Shown here one piece after another: positions 18,330 to 22,390 of a DNA stretch of 22,390 bases; the first letter of the stretch is position 1; every line of letters begins with the position of its first letter. The stretch is taken from contig NC_049994.1 of the NCBI RefSeq assembly GCF_000003815.2, positions 2,365,561-2,387,950 of the forward strand, in the 5' to 3' direction. The position numbers and the translations under genes are program-made. The notes beneath the pieces are model-generated. The model was not told where the DNA came from, searched no databases, and was given only the letters and a program-made list of their open reading frames with translations. Source of the DNA: Branchiostoma floridae. Its lineage: Eukaryota > Chordata > Leptocardii > Amphioxiformes > Branchiostomatidae.

Positions 18330-18481
18330 NNNNNNNNNNNNNNNNNNNNNNNNNNNNNNNNNNNNNNNNNNNNNNNNNNNNNNNNNNNNNNNNNNNNNNN
18401 NNNNNNNNNNNNNNNNNNNNNNNNNNNNNNNNNNNNNNNNNNNNNNNNNNNNNNNNNNNNNNNNNNNNNNNNNNNNNNNNN
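18330..18481. other. Assembly gap (152 N)
   Basis: A run of N. The frames that cross it are artefacts. Confidence 0.99.
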
Positions 18482-19529
18482 GGTATTTTTTTTTCAATTT
18501 CCGTCGTGTTTTGCGATTTTTTTTTGTAAAAAAAGGATTTTTAAAATTCAAGGAGGTGGACATAACGTGGCGGAGGCCAACTGGTATCTTACATATGTAT
18601 GACGTCATTTTTTAACGTCATCGATGTTATTATTGGCAATATAAGTCGTAATAAACATTATTAGTCTGTTATCTGCACTGTTCTGTTATCTGCTGTTACC
18701 TTTTTTGCCGCATATCTTGAAGCTTTCTGGGAATACCCCCATTTCACTGTTGCAGCCAATCAAGACAAATTAATGACGTCATAATTACGTCATGTTACGT
18801 TACCGTTTCGCCAAACATCATATAGATGTCAAAAAAACATGTCTATATCATTCTCTAAAAATTTAGTGGCCATACGATAATTCGTTTTAGAATTACAGGT
18901 GTCAGGTGGACCTTAAAAGCACCCCTACCCCGTCCAAGGATGACCAAAAAAGCCCGGTCTGAATAAGGTTAAAGCAATAATGCATTCTTTAGAAGTCGAT
19001 TCAATAGAAATTAGTTGTCTGTAAGGAGAGGCACATATTTCTGTTAATTAGGTTCAATCCTAAGCAACCATTTGTTAAAGCAACCCAAACACACCCTAAA
19101 TTCAATCTGTGGGGAAGTGTTATATAATGGAAGGGTTTTTAAGCCTATAATTAAATCGCCCTGGGTTCAAGGTCTGACGTTGTACTGCAGTTGTTGATGA
19201 TGTTCACCATTACAAATTAAGAAAAACTGTTTATTGAGAGTGGGGAAATTGGTGCCACTTACGGAGACACCAGATACCATTCTTTTCTTTTCTCAGTCAA
19301 CCTTGCGCTAAAAGCTCTTGTGTTGACGTAATGCAGTTACAACAGATTAGTAATGTTACTGTAGACTTTATATAGACTTCAAACGATTTATGTGTTGCAC
19401 TAACACCAGACCTTCCGTTGGTCATACAGGTGTACGTGAAGTCATCGTAGACAAGGTAGGTCCTTAAACTTTAATAAGTCATCATTAATTGGATAGGTCA
19501 AATGTATTGTAACGTTTCTTGTAATGAAT
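18482..19529. other. No gene seen; paired CRE sites
   Basis: Perfect TGACGTCA palindromes lie at 18600-18607 and 18774-18781, the latter followed by TTACGTCA at 18785-18792. No exon or transposon is recognised in the rest. Confidence 0.45.
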
Positions 19530-20290
19530 TCTTTGTATCTACATCTATCTACGTAGTACTGGGCATTGCCCCTCGCGGGACTTTGTGCCCAGCTGCAGGG
19601 GAGTGAGGATGCCCTAGCAAACCGGTGGTGGTGACACAAAATAGTGAAGTGATGAACGGATTCATTCAACAAACAAAAATGACGGTGCTGTGCTGTACAA
19701 GATATCTTGCTAGGGCATGACTAGGTCTTACAGCTGGGCAGAGCCAGGACAGCCATAATGCTTGGCTACCCCGGCTTGGAATTGTTCTACGGAAGTGGCA
19801 TCTACCAGATGTTCAGGCAGGCTATTCCACTCTATAACTGTGCGAGGGAAGTAGCTTGCCCTGTGTGTTTCGGTTTTGCATGGTAAGGTGTGAAAGCGCT
19901 GGTTGTGACCTCTTGTGGTGTTGTTGTGTTTTGTAAGTATGCTGTGGATAGGTATTGCAATGAGATTGTTGACTGCCTTGTACATGGGTGTAAGTCGCGC
20001 TTGTTGTCTTCTCTGTGCTAGGGTAGGTCAGACAAGTGATTGTTGTAGTGATGTGTTGCTGGTTGATAGTTTGTAGTTGCCTGTGACAAACCTGGCAGCC
20101 CTACGTCGTTGTACTGCTTCCAGTTTCTCCTTAAGGCAGTTTGTTTGTGCGTGTTTGAGTCTATGGGGATCCCAGACTGAAGATGAGTATTCTAACTTAG
20201 GGCGAACTAGGAAGGTATAAGCCCTGTTGTTCGTTCGTATTTTTTTAGGTTCTGCCGCTACTAGCCCGAAGCTGCCTAGGCAGACCCATG
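19530..20290 (-). pseudogene. LINE 3' end (CR1/jockey-group type), truncated
   Basis: On the minus strand the part near 20290-20030 encodes LVRPKLEYSSSVWDPH and KLEAVQRRRAARFVTG. After a frame change, 19985-19728 encodes MYKAVNNLIAIP, then SYFPRTVIEWNSLPEHLVDA. This is the common C-terminal tail after the RT domain in many LINEs of this group. A 3' UTR with GCCCAGCTG and CACAAAGTCCCGCGAGG follows, ending in a GATAGATGTAGATAC-like simple tail near 19530-19555. The RT palm is missing, so the copy is 5'-truncated. Confidence 0.82.
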
Positions 20291-20626
20291 TAATGACTTG
20301 TCTCATTATCAATAAAGTCATCGCCAAAGGTCCAAAGAGCATTTCGAGGTCAAAAGGGCAGTGAACCATAGTGTCATAAGTACATCCCTCTCTTTCTACC
20401 ACCTTTACATCCCCAACCGAAGGCATGTACACATTTTACACTTGGGAAGATTGAAGAACGCTGCGTTCCTTTCCTACAGATGTAACGCCCTACCAGGTAT
20501 GTTAGAAATTGAACCTATGCTTTACTTTATGTAAACTTGGTAGTAAGTATGTAAACTTACTACACCTTTGGCAAGTTATCATTAAAAAATCCACTTAACT
20601 ATTGACTTTGTATTTCTTATTCTTAG
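20291..20626. other. Sequence upstream of the signal-peptide exon
   Basis: It holds a hairpin with perfect 9-bp arms GTAGTAAGT / ACTTACTAC (20540-20548, 20555-20563). It also holds a possible 17-nt exon at 20480-20496, between CTTTCCTACAG and CCAG|GTATGT, which could be part of a 5' UTR. Confidence 0.35.
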
Positions 20627-20642
20627 ACCAAGAAAGATCACC

Positions 20643-20751
20643 ATGGTAAACTGGACCTACAGCAAGGCCTTCGTTCTCCTGTACTTTGCGGTGATGTGGC
20701 CAAACCAGAATGTGTACGGAATAACTAAGCAGGACGCGGCCCGATTGAAAA
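20643..20751 (+). CDS. First coding exon of an unrecognised secreted or membrane protein
   Basis: A pyrimidine-rich acceptor (TTCTTATTCTTAG) ends at 20626. The exon starts at 20627 with 16 nt of 5' UTR, then ATG in the context ATCACCATGG, which matches the animal Kozak consensus. The peptide starts MVNWTYSKAFVLLYFAVMW; hydrophobic residues 9-19 and the following polar stretch with VYG-ITKQD look like a signal peptide cleaved near residue 26. A donor AAAA|GTCAGT at 20752 would end the exon in phase 1 after 36 codons. If it is not used, the frame stops at TAG 20757-20759, giving 38 residues. GC-rich codons contrast with the flanks. I do not recognise the protein, and no later exon is seen in the window. 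Confidence 0.6.
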
Positions 20752-20953
20752 GTCAGTAGGTCTACCCTTACGGTTCTTCGGTTCTTTGGCACTTGGAAAC
20801 ATAATTATTTCTTCTTGTTGTTAACCAAGTTCTTGTCAGTAGGCCCACCTTAGCGTTTATCAAATTTCTCTCAACACAGTTTATACCTAGCCTTCGTTCC
20901 GGCTACTGTCTGTTCCCACCAATATTGGTCTGATTTTGTGACGTACGTACTTA

Positions 20954-21271
20954 TACCCCTTTTCCACTAGGACTGCGCTCTCGCCGCGCTCTCTCTGCGA
21001 CAAAAAATTTGACAAGATATATAATTTGACAATAAATATCGCTCAACAAATGTATAGAACAGAATTTAATCTTTTTATACGTTGTGTTTTGTTGTCTTCT
21101 GAGTCACACTTTTACGTATTTGTATAATATACCCAATGTGAAAGTGAAGGTTACACATATCCTATTAAGGTCGCAGTAAAAATAATTTCCATAGAACCCG
21201 TTAAGCGATAAGTCAAACTTGAGGCCACAGAGAGAACGCGGCGAGAGCGCCGTCCTAGTGGACAGGGGGTA
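20954..21271. mobile_element. MITE with 47-bp inverted ends
   Basis: Left arm 20954-21000 (TACCCC..., CCACTAGGAC, GCGCTCTCGCCGCG) and right arm 21225-21271 are reverse complements with a few mismatches. The ends are GC-rich and the 220-bp interior is AT-rich. TA flanks both ends (20952-20953, 21272-21273), giving TTATACCCC and GGGGTATAA, so the duplication could be TA. It encodes no protein. Confidence 0.8.
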
Positions 21272-21273
21272 TA

Positions 21274-21899
21274 AACAGTGATTCACGATGCTGATGAAAC
21301 TATTTCCTAGAAAGTTTGAATTCTTAGACAGTAAATGTCATAAACTCCTTTATAAAACGATTCTTGCTTTGCGCCATTCAGTAGGCAGGGAATAAATGTT
21401 AATGTTCTTCTTCTTAAGACGGTAACAACATTCACTACGGTCGGTATGCAATTAGCTCTTTGATCGTACTTACTCCTGTTAAGGAGGTCCTCTTTTCAAC
21501 CTCCTTGGTCCTGACGAATCAAGAAAGTTCTGACTTCTCTGTGATTCGATGTGTAGGCAAGGGGTGTACTATAATGAAATATTTTAATAGCTAATTTATA
21601 AGCTAACGTGTGCGAAAAATTGATAATAATAATAATAGTATATAGTATTCAAACCCTTCTACGATCACGAAAGAAAAGAGCTCCTAAAGAGGCCAATAAA
21701 TTCCACCCTGATTTTCAACATCACAAAAACATTACAGAAAAGGTGGGAACCTACGTCTTCCACTGTCTCGAAAAAGAAGTCAAACCCAATACGTCAGTGT
21801 TTAGAGTCGTTTTAGACTACACAAGTATGATATTGTTCTACACTATTTTCCCGCTGCAAATAGCCCTCTGACAGAGATTTGCAATTAAGTTGCAATTAA
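21274..21899. other. No gene seen; small repeats
   Basis: It contains a hairpin AAGGAGGT / ACCTCCTT (21481-21488, 21499-21506) and an AAT microsatellite near 21621-21637. TTGCAATTAAG is duplicated in tandem at 21879-21900, right where the next LINE begins. An 87-codon frame at 21608-21871 has no recognisable domain. Confidence 0.5.
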
Positions 21900-22390
21900 G
21901 TTCTGTTTATCATATATGTGAATGACTTACCAAATTGCTTGCAACTCTGTAAGATTGCACTGTATGCCGACGATACGATCATTCACTTCGCGGCACGCAA
22001 TGTACAGGCAATTGAGCAGGCCATACAGAGCGACGCAGCCAGACTTTCCCAGTGGTTTGCGGCTAACAAATTGTCGTTAAACCCCACGAAATGTAAAACG
22101 ATGTTAGTGGGTTCGTCAAGAGCAAACGACATTAACACTGAACTAGACATCACTTTAGCTGGCACTACTCTTGAGCAAGTTGATAAATTCAAGTATCTTG
22201 GAGTCATTATCGACAACATGTTAAAGTGGCATGATCATTGTGATCATCTTAACAAGAAGCTTGCTCAAACAATCGGAATAATGAAGTACCTTAAACACTA
22301 CCTGAATAGAGAGGCGCCGCTCACAATTTACAAAGCCCTATTTCTCCCACACATACAGTACTGCAGCACTGTCTGGGATCAAGGGGGAAA
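21900..22390 (+). pseudogene. LINE reverse transcriptase fragment, 5'-truncated, runs off the window
   Basis: The frame is open without a stop from 21900 to the window end (over 160 codons). It enters inside the palm at LFIIYVNDLP, then has motif C LYADDTIIHF (catalytic YADD at 21963-21974). LSQWFAANKLSLNPTKCKTM (motif D region), FKYLGVIIDNMLKWHDH (motif E and thumb) and IQYCSTVWDQ follow. Motifs A and B are missing. This is a CR1/jockey-group element, not the Tx1-like type found at 590-11140. The absence of stops suggests it is one of the younger pieces here. The rest may lie beyond 22390. Confidence 0.88.

Noticed and set aside
18185-18615. Frames spanning the N run
   Set aside because: They exist only because N was read through.

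Overview
The window looks like intron-rich, repeat-laden DNA of an invertebrate deuterostome. A lancelet (Branchiostoma) is my best guess. The evidence is short GC-rich host exons with canonical GT/AG sites, several clades of decayed non-LTR retrotransposons, MITEs with terminal inverted repeats, a tRNA-derived SINE and one N-gap from a draft assembly. Nothing looks bacterial: there are no operons, ribosome binding sites or CRISPR arrays. The species call is inference.

Host genes. (1) The 3' end of a classical short-chain dehydrogenase/reductase (SDR) gene lies on the + strand as three exons: 3790-3826, 4216-4284 and 4903-5061. The first two join in phase across the SDR Asn-Pro-Gly motif. The last join is off by one nucleotide. 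The earlier exons (Rossmann glycine motif, catalytic YxxxK) are not visible. (2) A first coding exon with an excellent start context and a signal peptide lies at 20643-20751 (+). Its protein is not recognised.

Mobile DNA by region. About 590-3091 (-) is a 5'-truncated L1/Tx1-like LINE, split by a second LINE 3' fragment (850-1433) with a 12-bp target-site duplication, and cut on its other side at a TTAA. 5282-11140 (+) is a second, diverged Tx1-like LINE flanked by 12-bp duplications. It is split by a 3.2-kb insertion (6179-9367) flanked by a 7-bp duplication and built from arrays of GGATGC/GGATCCG-type repeats plus about 1.8 kb of unexplained sequence. A 189-bp MITE (5078-5266) sits in the SDR 3' UTR. 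11.15-12.96 kb has no gene or repeat that I recognise. 12.96-15.15 kb is a run of three different degenerate tandem repeats. 15.35-17.7 kb holds two copies of one CATTC-rich MITE around a LINE remnant and a tRNA-derived SINE. 19.53-20.29 kb (-) and 21.9 kb to the end (+) are fragments of other LINEs, and 20954-21271 is a third MITE family.

The two Tx1-like LINEs lie in opposite orientations on either side of the surviving SDR exons. No set of genes here forms a pathway. The main story is a host SDR tail surviving, possibly broken, inside layered transposon insertions whose order can be read from the sequence.
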